Source: Natrialba taiwanensis DSM 12281
Lineage (GTDB): Archaea; Halobacteriota; Halobacteria; Halobacteriales; Natrialbaceae
Direction: 5' to 3'
DNA: 64,000 nt
Assembly (NCBI RefSeq): GCF_000337595.1
Contig: NZ_AOIL01000001.1
Location: 5,498-69,497 of the forward strand
A program made the translations under genes and the position numbers. The notes beneath the pieces are model-generated. The model was not told the DNA's origin. It saw only the letters and a list, made by a program, of their open reading frames with translations, and searched no databases. Of this stretch, positions 56,473 through 64,000 are shown piece by piece. How positions within the stretch are numbered: the stretch's first letter is position 1; each line of letters begins with the position of its first letter.

Positions 56473-58116
56473 TCAGTCGTCGTCCATTTCCGCGGGACCG
56501 CCGGGGCCGGCCGGGGATTCGGAGTCCGTTTTCCGGCTCGAGCCGATGAGGACGGTTTCGTCCTGCAGTAATACCCGGCCGTAGCTCGAACTGAAGTCCT
56601 TGATGAGTGAGAGCATCGCGGCGAAGCAGACGAACGCGAACGGCGCACCGGTGATGATGACCGCGTTCTGCAGGGCGCCCGTCCCGCTCTCGCCGCCGAT
56701 GATCATGAGGATCGCGGCGGTCAGACCGAGGACGACGCCCCAGAAGACCCGGTTGATGCTCGAGGGCCTCGCTTTCCCGCCGGTGGTCATCATCGAGACG
56801 GCGAGTGTCGAGGAGTCCGCCGACGTGATGAAGAACGTCGTCACGAGGATCATGAACGCGATCATGAACACGGTCCCGAAGGGGAACGCCTCGAAGAGGA
56901 TGAAGCCCGAAACCTCCGGCGTATTGTTGGCGACCACCGTACTGAAGTCGGCCGTTCCGGTGTGATGGTATCGCAGCGCGGTGCCGCCGACGAACGTGAA
57001 CCACGGGATGGTCGCGGCCGAGGTCGCACCGATACCCGTAAACGCGACTTCGCGGACGGTGCGGCCCTTGGAGATCCGGGCGATGAACAGTCCGGCGAAG
57101 GGGGACCACGAGAGCGCCCACGCCCAGTAGAAGACCGTCCAGTCGTTCATCCACGTCGTTCCCCCGTCGGTACCGGTGCCGGTGTAGAGGCTCATGGACG
57201 TGAAATCGGCGATCATGCCGCCCATCGCCTGCGAGCCGAGCAAGAGCAAGAACAGCGTCGGCCCCAGGATGAACGTCGCGAGCATGAGCGCGACGAACAG
57301 GACCATGTTGAAGTTCGACAGCCGGCGGATCCCCCTGTCGACCCCGAGCACCATCGAAATCGTAAACAGGAGCGTCATCGTCGTCACCACGAGGAGGATG
57401 CCGACGTTCCCCAGATCGATTCCCCACTGGTAGTTGAGGCCGGCGATGAACTGGCTCCCGATGAAGCCGAGCGAGGTCGCTACACCCCCGATCGTCGCGA
57501 ACACGGCGAGAATGTCGACGACCTTCGCAAACGGCCCGTCGAGGTTCTCCGCACCGATGATCGGCGTCAACGCCGAGGAGACCCGAAGCGGGACGTTCTC
57601 GTAGTTGTACGCGAAGTACGCGATGGCAAGCCCCATGATCGTGAACACGGCCAGTTGCGGCAGCGCCCAGTGGAACAACGTCTGCTGGATCGCGATCGGT
57701 ACCGCCTCGCTCGTCCCTCCTTCGACGCCGAACAGTGGTGATGGGTTATCGTAGTAAAACAGCGCCTCCGTCGGTCCCCAGAACACGACTCCCGCTGCGA
57801 ACCCCGCGGAGTACAACATCGCAAAAAACGACAGGAAGCTGTACTCGGGTTCCTCGTCTCCCATCTTGATCTTCCCCCACGGCCCGATGATCAGAAAGAG
57901 GAGAAACAGGACGATCAGAAAGACGATTACCAGCAGTGCCCAGTTCAAGTACTCGACAACCCAGCCGTACACGGTGTTGATCGTCTCTGTAACGGCACTC
58001 TGGTTGATGAAGAACGCCGCGATCACCCCGACCGTCAACAGCGCACCGAACGCGAAGACGACCGGATCGATCTCTTCGAAGAACTCGTCGACCACTCCCT
58101 CCTCGGCGTCGCTCAT
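56473..58116 (-). CDS. BCCT-family solute transporter
   Basis: The 547-residue protein has twelve hydrophobic helices and the BCCT signature NDWTVFYWAWALSWSPFAG (about 304-322) followed by GLFIARISKGRTVREV. BCCT carriers import betaine, choline, carnitine or ectoine at the plasma membrane. The glycine-rich TM3 segment that is GMGIG in BetP reads GFAAG here, so coupling-ion use may differ. ATG 58116 (MSDAEEG) is preferred because the longer frame from 58236 adds a Cys/Trp-containing basic stretch. It lies beside the aminotransferase on the same strand, consistent with uptake of a compatible solute for catabolism. Confidence 0.88.
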   Translation of the reverse strand: MSDAEEGVVDEFFEEIDPVVFAFGALLTVGVIAAFFINQSAVTETINTVYGWVVEYLNWALLVIVFLIVLFLLFLIIGPWGKIKMGDEEPEYSFLSFFAMLYSAGFAAGVVFWGPTEALFYYDNPSPLFGVEGGTSEAVPIAIQQTLFHWALPQLAVFTIMGLAIAYFAYNYENVPLRVSSALTPIIGAENLDGPFAKVVDILAVFATIGGVATSLGFIGSQFIAGLNYQWGIDLGNVGILLVVTTMTLLFTISMVLGVDRGIRRLSNFNMVLFVALMLATFILGPTLFLLLLGSQAMGGMIADFTSMSLYTGTGTDGGTTWMNDWTVFYWAWALSWSPFAGLFIARISKGRTVREVAFTGIGATSAATIPWFTFVGGTALRYHHTGTADFSTVVANNTPEVSGFILFEAFPFGTVFMIAFMILVTTFFITSADSSTLAVSMMTTGGKARPSSINRVFWGVVLGLTAAILMIIGGESGTGALQNAVIITGAPFAFVCFAAMLSLIKDFSSSYGRVLLQDETVLIGSSRKTDSESPAGPGGPAEMDDD

Positions 58117-58573
58117 CGTCCCACCCCCTGTTCCGAGCGATAAGCAACCTCGTTGCTGTCTCTCGTCCACCCAGTTGCCATGCTGCGCGATAGCATACCG
58201 AATCAGTTGATACCATACACAATAAACGTTTCTCACTTTCGTCAGTCATATACGGATTGTGTTCATAAGTCCCGAGAAGAACCCATCTCGAGTTCTCGAC
58301 TTGCTTGGATGGATGTTCGGCATACCCTCGATTTCCGCTATAGATCGAAACCATTGAGTACTCTCCGTGGACGAAACCCGAGAGACGCGACGTGATTCGA
58401 TCGTCACATTCAGCTACGGCTGCGCTACAAACAGACGAGAGACGGTCTGAGAATCCTATCTACGAGACCAATTACAAATATTGACTACCGACCGGGTGTG
58501 TATATCCCGTGACGAACCGGGCGGAAGCGACTCTTTTGGGTGGCACCGAATCGAAGCGGGAATCGCGGGTCGC
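58117..58573. promoter_or_regulatory. Promoter and leader region of the BCCT gene
   Basis: The 457-bp stretch has a GTATATGAC TATA-like site near 58246-58254 (minus strand) and an ATTGTGTAT element at 58215-58223. These predict a transcript start near 58220 and a leader of about 100 bases before ATG 58116. The remainder has no gene that I can support. Confidence 0.5.
58215..58223 (-). promoter_or_regulatory. ATTGTGTAT element upstream of the BCCT gene
   Basis: This exact 9-mer, in the context TTTATTGTGTATGG, sits about 25-30 bases downstream of a TATA-like GTATATG. The position, at the predicted transcript start, resembles the site in front of the neighbouring aminotransferase. Confidence 0.5.
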
Positions 58574-59221
58574 TCAGTTCGTCAATTCCTCGAGTTTTTG
58601 CGCGCGAGTCTCGGCACTCTCGTCTACGCGCGCCCCGAACTCGTCGACCCGATCCTTGATCTCCTCGCGCGTCGCCTCGGGCGAGAACCCGTCGGACATC
58701 GTCAACAGTCGCACGAACGCCCGGAGTTCTTCGTCGGTAAGCTGGGCAAACTCCTCGTTGTCGAGTTTCTCGATTACCTCGTCCACATCGATCTGCCCGA
58801 CCGGGTCGACGTTGAACTCGACGTTGACCATCCGGTAGTTCGAGCCGGCCAGGCGCTGTTCGGCCTTGCCCACGCCCTCCGAAAGCATGTCCTTGAACGG
58901 CGTGTGATAGCCCATCGTTCCCAGGTGGAGGAACGCGAGCATATCGGTGATCCCCTGCGTATAGGCGTCTCGGTCCTCGTTGTCCGGGTCGAATACGGTT
59001 TCCCGGTCGCGTTCCTCCATGTATTCAAAGAGGATACTGAAGTCGAGAATCGCGTTTCGAACCCGACGCCGGATTCGGTTCCGCTTTTGTTTTTTCGAGT
59101 GATCGGTGTAATCCGTTTTCCGTCCGAGCAGGAAGTCGCGGTCGGAGGGTGTGAGTATGCCACGCGGCCGATCCGAGTCCGCTGCTGTTCGAAGGGACGC
59201 CGGCACATCGTCCTGGCTCAT
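58574..59221 (-). CDS. Conserved haloarchaeal-type protein of unknown function
   Basis: The 215-residue soluble, charged protein begins with a segment near residues 23-60 (TPSDRDFLLGRKTDY then a Lys/Arg-rich DHSKKQKRNRIRRRVRNAI) that looks DNA- or RNA-binding. An alpha-helical region follows, and the protein ends in an acidic helix. There is no membrane segment or known catalytic motif. I cannot assign a function. It lies between the BCCT and M20 genes on the same strand. Confidence 0.72.
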   Translation of the reverse strand: MSQDDVPASLRTAADSDRPRGILTPSDRDFLLGRKTDYTDHSKKQKRNRIRRRVRNAILDFSILFEYMEERDRETVFDPDNEDRDAYTQGITDMLAFLHLGTMGYHTPFKDMLSEGVGKAEQRLAGSNYRMVNVEFNVDPVGQIDVDEVIEKLDNEEFAQLTDEELRAFVRLLTMSDGFSPEATREEIKDRVDEFGARVDESAETRAQKLEELTN

Positions 59222-59540
59222 ACCGGATACACAGAGAGCCCGCGAATTAATCCTTCTGATTCAGCCAACATGATATTCTAAAGACATTCTTGGCGGTCGG
59301 CGGCTCTCCTGGCAACCCAAGCCGTCACTGCGTGGTCGAGTTCAGTCGACCGATGGTTCTGTCTATTTATACGCTGTTGCACAAAGTCAGGCAGTATCGG
59401 AGATAAGGAACCGGGATGTGAGCGTCTACACCGAGTTCACGCAAGTGATGAGACGGCTGTGTTTCGCAGTACCGGAGCAGACGACAGCCTTCGGTTGCTG
59501 GCTGATGCTCACGAAACGGAGTTCACGATTATAGAACTCG
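59222..59540. other. Gene-poor spacer
   Basis: The 319-bp spacer between the unknown protein and the M20 gene shows no convincing coding frame, RNA or repeat. Confidence 0.45.
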
Positions 59541-60827
59541 TCACCGCAACGGGTGCCGGCGCGAACACTCGCGGATCGCATCCGACAGCACTCGTACGCC
59601 GAGCTCGAGACTCTCCTCGTCGATATCGAACGTCGGCGTGTGGTGGTTCGTCGGGTGATCAGTTCCGATGAGGACGTACGACGCGAGGCCGCCGGCCCGC
59701 TGAACCCGGTCCATGAGGTAGGTAACGTCTTCGCTGACGCCGAACTCCGTCGTTTCGATCACGTGGTCGACGCCGTCGACTGGTCGGGCGGCCGACCCGA
59801 CGAGTTCACGTAGCGCGGGATCGCTGTCCGTTCGTGGTGACTCGCTGATAACCCGTGGCGTCACGTCGCAATCGTGCATCTCCGCGGCAGCGTAGAGGAC
59901 GCGCTCGAGTTCGGTGCGCATGTACTCCATCAGCCCGGTGGTTTCACCGCGGACCTCGGCCTCGATCGTGAGTTCTTCGGCGATGACGTTGCTCGCGGTG
60001 CCGCCCTCGATGTAGCCGACGTTGACGCGGGTCATACCGTCGCTGTGGCGAGGGATCGCGTATGCGTTCTGGATGGCCGTTGCCGCCGCTTGCATCGTAT
60101 TGCCACCTTCGTTGGGTGCCTTTCCGGCGTGGGCGCTCGCTCCTTCGAACGTGGCCGTCAGGTGGGCCATTGCCAGCGGTTTTTCGACGCCGGCGACGAT
60201 TTCGCCGGTCGGGTGATCGAGGCCGATGTGCGTCGCAAACAGGTAGTCCACGTCGTCGGCGTAGCCGCCTTCGGCCATCGCCTTCCCGCCGCCGGAGATC
60301 TCCTCGGCCGGCTGGAAGAAGACCTTCAACGTCCCAGCAAAGTCGCTGTCTTTGATCGCTTCGATCGTCCCGAGTGCGATCGCAATATGGGCGTCGTGCC
60401 CGCAGGCGTGCATGTAGCCCTCGTTTGCCGATCGGAATCCCTCCACAGCAGGCCGGTGATCGTCTTCCGCCGACTCCGTCATCGAAATCGCGTCGAGATC
60501 AACTCGCAACCCGACGGTCGGTCCCGCTCCCCGTTCGAGAACGGCGACCGCACCGGTGTGGCCACTGGCGGTCCGCTCGAGAATATCCGACTGCACGCCC
60601 GCCTCGCGCGCCTGCTCGACCCAGGGCTCGAGTTCAGCGTCCGACGGGACGGCCATTCGCTCGTCGGTCGCAAGCGCCTCCCGTCCGACCGCGATTTCGT
60701 CCACGCCGATACGTTCGAGTTCGGACACGACGCGAGCCGTCGTCCTGAACTCGCGCCAGCCGGGTTCCGGATGCCGGTGGAACGCTCGCCGAAGGTCGGT
60801 TACGCTAGTGCGCACGTCGTAGGACAT
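59541..60827 (-). CDS. M20-family amidohydrolase, second copy
   Basis: The 428-residue enzyme is a clear paralogue of the protein at 44327-45664. It has FHRHPEPGWREFRTTARVV, MHACGHDAHIAIAL (metal His/Asp near 137), PAEEISGGGKAMAEGGY, THIGLDHPTGE and a terminal GTDHPTNHHTP. The family hydrolyses N-acyl amino acids with a di-zinc centre. Two copies in one island suggest different substrates or isoforms for the ectoine and related pathways. ATG 60827 (MSYDVRTS) is chosen because the longer frame adds unrelated residues. The promoter holds an ATTGTGTGT variant site. Confidence 0.86.
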   Translation of the reverse strand: MSYDVRTSVTDLRRAFHRHPEPGWREFRTTARVVSELERIGVDEIAVGREALATDERMAVPSDAELEPWVEQAREAGVQSDILERTASGHTGAVAVLERGAGPTVGLRVDLDAISMTESAEDDHRPAVEGFRSANEGYMHACGHDAHIAIALGTIEAIKDSDFAGTLKVFFQPAEEISGGGKAMAEGGYADDVDYLFATHIGLDHPTGEIVAGVEKPLAMAHLTATFEGASAHAGKAPNEGGNTMQAAATAIQNAYAIPRHSDGMTRVNVGYIEGGTASNVIAEELTIEAEVRGETTGLMEYMRTELERVLYAAAEMHDCDVTPRVISESPRTDSDPALRELVGSAARPVDGVDHVIETTEFGVSEDVTYLMDRVQRAGGLASYVLIGTDHPTNHHTPTFDIDEESLELGVRVLSDAIRECSRRHPLR

Positions 60828-60885
60828 TCGTGACGCGTGTAAGCACACCGGATACTTAATAGTGGTCGGTAATCATAGACTGCTT

Positions 60886-60894
60886 ACACACAAT
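60886..60894 (-). promoter_or_regulatory. ATTGTGTGT variant element upstream of the second M20 gene
   Basis: On the minus strand, TTAATTGTGTGTAAGC contains a one-base variant of the shared 9-mer, about 60 bases upstream of ATG 60827. The flanking AT-rich TATACATTAATT suggests an overlapping TATA box. Confidence 0.42.
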
Positions 60895-61062
60895 TAATGT
60901 ATATCCGGCCAGAGTCATCGTCTCACTGCGTTAAAACAGCCGTTTCCGATCCGATTCTCGGCCGACACACGGGAGATCGATTCCTGAGAGTTTGCCGTCG
61001 ACGCGGGTCGGTTGGCGTATCGTGGCCGTGGACTCATTTATCGGACTGTTGAATTACGTCTC

Positions 61063-62259
61063 ATGCCAGATGAGCACAATCGTTCGGCGTGGATTCGTGA
61101 GCAGCCCGGCCTAACCGCACTTGCGCTGTTAAGCGCGCTTCTCGCACTGTTCGTTCTCCTGCCGTACCTCCAATTCGTCCTGTTCGGCGTGGTTCTCGCT
61201 TACATCCTCTTTCCGGTCCAGGAACGTCTCGAACAGTACATCAGGCCGACGATCGCGGCGATTACCATCGTCGTAGCCACACTACTCATCGTCCTGATTC
61301 CACTCATCTACGTCATCACGATCGCCGTCCGACAGGCACTGGATGTCGTCAACTCCATCAATCAAGGTGCACTCGATGTCGCGACGATCGAGGACGCCCT
61401 CGAGTTCAACGGCTACGCCGTCGACCTCGTCGAACTCTACCAATCGAATCAGGATCGGATCGCGACGGGACTCGAGCAACTCGCGATGGGAGTCCTCGAT
61501 TTCGCCGGCAGCCTGCCGAGCCTGTTCATCGGGTTGACGATCACGCTGTTCATCCTCTTCGCGCTGTTACGGGACGGAAAGCGGCTTCTCGTATGGGTCC
61601 AGTGGGTACTCCCGGTCGACGACACGATTCTGGATGAACTCCGGACGGGGCTGGACCAGCTCATGTGGGCTTCGGTCGTCGGAAACGTCGCCGTCGCGGC
61701 CATTCAGGCGGTACTGCTCGGTGTCGGGCTTTTCGTCGCCGGTGTCCCAGCCGTTATCTTTCTTACCGTTGCAACGTTCGTTCTGACGTTGCTGCCGCTC
61801 GTCGGCGCGTTCGGGATTTGGATTCCGGCGGCGGCGTATCTCGCCGCAGTCGGGCGGGTGACCGCCGCCGCAGCAATGGTCGTCTACGGGCTGTTCGTCA
61901 CCTTCTCGGATTCGTACTTCCGCCCTGCGCTGATCGGTCAGACCAGCGCTTACAACGCTGCTATCGTCATCGTCGGCATCTTCGGCGGGCTCGTCGTCTT
62001 CGGCGCTGTCGGGCTCTTTATCGGCCCCGTCGCCCTCGGCGGCGCAAAGCTCGTCCTCGATTGCTTCGCTCGAGAACGGACCGGTATGCCAACTCCCGAC
62101 GCGCAACGGGAGCAGACAACACCCAGGGCCGAATCCGCGCCGGCGGCCGCCGAATCAGAGACGACACTCGACACCGCGGATGCAACAGCCGAAACCGAAC
62201 TCGAAGAGTCGGAGAAAACGAACGCCGACACCGACACTGAGAATCGTTCCGAGGACTGA
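61063..62259 (+). CDS. AI-2E family transporter (PerM-like)
   Basis: The 398-residue membrane protein has about seven to eight helices, and the AI-2E core pattern ALLRDGKRLLVW near 170 and a C-terminal VFGAVGLFIGPVALGGAKLVLD segment that is diagnostic of the family. The C-terminal approximately 60 residues are acidic, Glu/Thr/Ala-rich and probably disordered. Some family members export small molecules and others are proposed cation exchangers, so the substrate is open. ATG 61063 fits the family N-terminus. Confidence 0.85.
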   Translation: MPDEHNRSAWIREQPGLTALALLSALLALFVLLPYLQFVLFGVVLAYILFPVQERLEQYIRPTIAAITIVVATLLIVLIPLIYVITIAVRQALDVVNSINQGALDVATIEDALEFNGYAVDLVELYQSNQDRIATGLEQLAMGVLDFAGSLPSLFIGLTITLFILFALLRDGKRLLVWVQWVLPVDDTILDELRTGLDQLMWASVVGNVAVAAIQAVLLGVGLFVAGVPAVIFLTVATFVLTLLPLVGAFGIWIPAAAYLAAVGRVTAAAAMVVYGLFVTFSDSYFRPALIGQTSAYNAAIVIVGIFGGLVVFGAVGLFIGPVALGGAKLVLDCFARERTGMPTPDAQREQTTPRAESAPAAAESETTLDTADATAETELEESEKTNADTDTENRSED

Positions 62260-62350
62260 ACTCGTCTCGAACCATTCCGCTTTCCTTCCGGAGTTCAGCC
62301 GTGTGGTATCGGTGTCGAAGGGGAGTCGACCGGTCGGTATTCGGCAGCGG

Positions 62351-62740
62351 TCAGCCGAGATACGCGGTCGCGTCCATCTCGACCCGAACATCCTCGGGAA
62401 GCCGCGAAACTTCGACGCAGACGCGTGCGGGCGGCTCCTCGCCGAACTGTTCGCCGTAGGCGGTGTTGACCTGTTCGTAGTCGTCGAGTTCGGTCAGGTA
62501 GACGGTCACCTTCACGACGTCGTCCAGTCCGTCGCCGCCGGCTTCGTCGACGACGGCGGCGATATTTTCGAGCACTCGGTTCGTCTGCGCCCGGATATCG
62601 CCGTCGACGGGGTCGCCGGTTTCCGGGTCGACGGGTCCGTAGCCGGAGACGTAGAGCGTGTCGCCGGCGTGGACACCCTGCGAGTAGGGATTATCGTTGC
62701 TCGGTGCACCGTCGGTTTCGATGGGGTCGGTGTCAGTCAT
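62351..62740 (-). CDS. RidA-family enamine/imine deaminase
   Basis: The 129-residue protein has RidA (YjgF/UK114) features: PYSQGVHAGDTLYVSG near 18-33, a middle QTNRVLENIAAVVDEAGG and the C-terminal RVCVEVSRLPEDVRVEMDATA containing the conserved catalytic Arg-Glu region. It hydrolyses reactive enamine/imine products of PLP lyases. The gene lies 24 bp downstream (in transcription) of the class III aminotransferase, so it is probably in an operon and may quench imines made by it or by the nearby threonine lyase. Confidence 0.9.
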   Translation of the reverse strand: MTDTDPIETDGAPSNDNPYSQGVHAGDTLYVSGYGPVDPETGDPVDGDIRAQTNRVLENIAAVVDEAGGDGLDDVVKVTVYLTELDDYEQVNTAYGEQFGEEPPARVCVEVSRLPEDVRVEMDATAYLG

Positions 62741-62764
62741 GGGTTTCCTCCGAAGAAATCGAGT

Positions 62765-64000
62765 TCAGGCGGCCTGCATCGTGTCTTCGGTCGTGTGTTC
62801 GATCGCATCGACGACGATGTCGAGTGCCGTCGCCGCGAGGTCGTGTGTCAGGACGAGCGGCGGGAGGAGGCGGAGCACGTTCCCGTGGCGGCCGGCCGTC
62901 CAGACGAGGACGCCGTGTTCGAAGCAGTACTGCTGGATCGCATCGACGAGGTCGCCGTCCGGCTTGCCGTCGGCGTCGACGAACTCGGCTCCGATGAACA
63001 GCCCCTTGCCGCGGATATCGGCGAGCCGATCCGTTTCGTCGGCGGCTTCGCGGAGTCGTCCCTGGATGAACTCGCCGAGGTCGCGAGCGTGGGCCAGCAG
63101 GTCGTGGTCCTGCATGTACTCGATGGCGCGGGTACCGGCGCGCATGCCGACGACGTGGCCGCGATACGTGCCGGCGTGGTCGCCCGAGCCCCAGGTGTCG
63201 AGTTCTTCCTTGTACATCGTCGCCGAGAGCGGGAAGCCGACGCCGCCGAGTGCTTTCGCGGAGGTCATGACATCCGGTGTGACGTCCTCCCAGTCGCTGG
63301 CCCACCACTGGCCGGTGCGACCGAGGCCGCTCTGGATTTCGTCGAAAACGAGCGTGACATCGTTGTCGTCCGCGATATCACGCAGTCCTTGGAGGAATCC
63401 CGCCGGAGGGGTGACGATGCCGCCTTCGCCCTGGATCGGTTCGACGACGATGGCGGCCGGATTCGCCAGGCCGCCGTAGGGGTCTTCGACGATGGCCTGT
63501 ACCTCCTCGAGTGCGTGATCGACCGCCGCCTCGGACGTCTTGTCCTGTCGGAAGGGGAAGGGATACGGCGCGTGGACGACGTCCGAGAGCAGTGGCGCGT
63601 AGTGTTTCTTGAGCTTCGTGTTCGACGTGACGCTCATCGCGCCGGTCGTTGCGCCGTGATAGGAACCGCGGAAGGCGATAAGCCCGTCCCCGTCGGAGTT
63701 GTACTTGGAGAGTTTGATCGACGCTTCGATGGCGTCGCTGCCCGTCGGGCCACCGAAGACGACGCGATTGTTCCCTTGAAGCCCGCTGGGTGCGATCTCA
63801 TCGAGTTTCTCGATCAGTTCGAGTCGCGCCTCCGTCGGGAAGTCGACGGTGTGAACGAACTTGTCGGCCTGTTCGTGGACGGCCTCGAGCACGTACGGAT
63901 TTGCGTGACCGACGTTGAGCACGCCGATTCCCGCAAAGAGGTCGATGTACGTGTTCCCGTCGGCGTCGCGAACCGTCGCGCCGTTTCCCTCCTCGAAAGC
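62765..64000 (-). CDS. Class III aminotransferase, EctB/DoeD-like (N-terminus cut by window edge)
   Basis: At least 412 codons run from the right edge to the stop at 62765; the N-terminal end is outside. Landmarks include [65 protein letters not shown] (given in part), and [15 protein letters not shown] with the PLP lysine. The GPTGxDAxEA pattern is that of diaminobutyrate-2-oxoglutarate transaminases (EctB/Dat/DoeD) more than of GABA or ornithine aminotransferases. In degradation, DoeD-type enzymes convert diaminobutyrate to aspartate semialdehyde. It is followed by RidA. The exact substrate is inference. Confidence 0.85.
   Translation of the reverse strand, partial: AFEEGNGATVRDADGNTYIDLFAGIGVLNVGHANPYVLEAVHEQADKFVHTVDFPTEARLELIEKLDEIAPSGLQGNNRVVFGGPTGSDAIEASIKLSKYNSDGDGLIAFRGSYHGATTGAMSVTSNTKLKKHYAPLLSDVVHAPYPFPFRQDKTSEAAVDHALEEVQAIVEDPYGGLANPAAIVVEPIQGEGGIVTPPAGFLQGLRDIADDNDVTLVFDEIQSGLGRTGQWWASDWEDVTPDVMTSAKALGGVGFPLSATMYKEELDTWGSGDHAGTYRGHVVGMRAGTRAIEYMQDHDLLAHARDLGEFIQGRLREAADETDRLADIRGKGLFIGAEFVDADGKPDGDLVDAIQQYCFEHGVLVWTAGRHGNVLRLLPPLVLTHDLAATALDIVVDAIEHTTEDTMQAA

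Overview
The window is a stretch of a haloarchaeal chromosome or large replicon (class Halobacteria). The evidence is GC-rich coding DNA with very acidic proteins, archaeal TATA boxes close to start codons, twin-arginine signal peptides, an F420-type oxidoreductase, a bacterioopsin-activator-type regulator, an Lrp/AsnC-TRASH copper regulator and a decayed haloarchaeal IS6-family element. The exact genus cannot be fixed from the sequence alone. I saw no rRNA, tRNA or CRISPR array.

Region 1 (1-17,200) is housekeeping and stress functions. It holds an RND/MMPL exporter facing a TetR regulator, with two matching 18-bp palindromes between them and three tiny overlapping reading frames. Next come a CPA2 antiporter and a siroheme nitrite/sulfite reductase overlapping an F420-dehydrogenase-like ferredoxin protein, with a divergent MFS transporter. 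A copper module (Lrp-TRASH regulator plus CopA), a ZIP metal transporter and an HtrA-like Tat lipoprotein protease with one in-frame amber codon complete it.

Region 2 (17,200-30,300) is a beta-1,3-glucan (laminarin-type) utilisation locus with GH81, TrmB regulator, GH16 (malectin + CBM6 + catalytic) and GH3 genes. It shows gene loss: a CBM6 fragment, an ABC ATPase without its Walker A half, gene-poor AT-rich gaps and a 733-bp dead IS6 element with its inverted repeats still visible.

Region 3 (30,300-43,100) is mixed. It contains a YdjM-like membrane protein, an arylsulfotransferase-like membrane protein, a DUF21/CBS protein, a flavin disulfide reductase with a His-rich tail, ectoine hydrolase (doeA), a secreted beta-helix protein in AT-rich surroundings, a HTH regulator, an SDR and an LtrA-like protein.

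Region 4 (43,200-64,000) is a catabolic island for nitrogenous compatible solutes and histidine. It has a D-2-hydroxyacid dehydrogenase, two paralogous M20 amidohydrolases, a threonine ammonia-lyase-like enzyme, a complete tightly overlapped hutUGIH operon with a bacterioopsin-activator-type regulator, NhaC, a BCCT solute transporter, two class III aminotransferases (one EctB/DoeD-like), RidA and an AI-2E-family transporter. With doeA, the inferred route is uptake (BCCT), ectoine ring opening (DoeA), deacetylation (M20 enzyme), transamination of diaminobutyrate (class III aminotransferase) and removal of reactive imines (RidA). A 9-bp element, ATTGTGTAT or a one-base variant, recurs in the promoters of four of these genes and may be a shared regulatory site.
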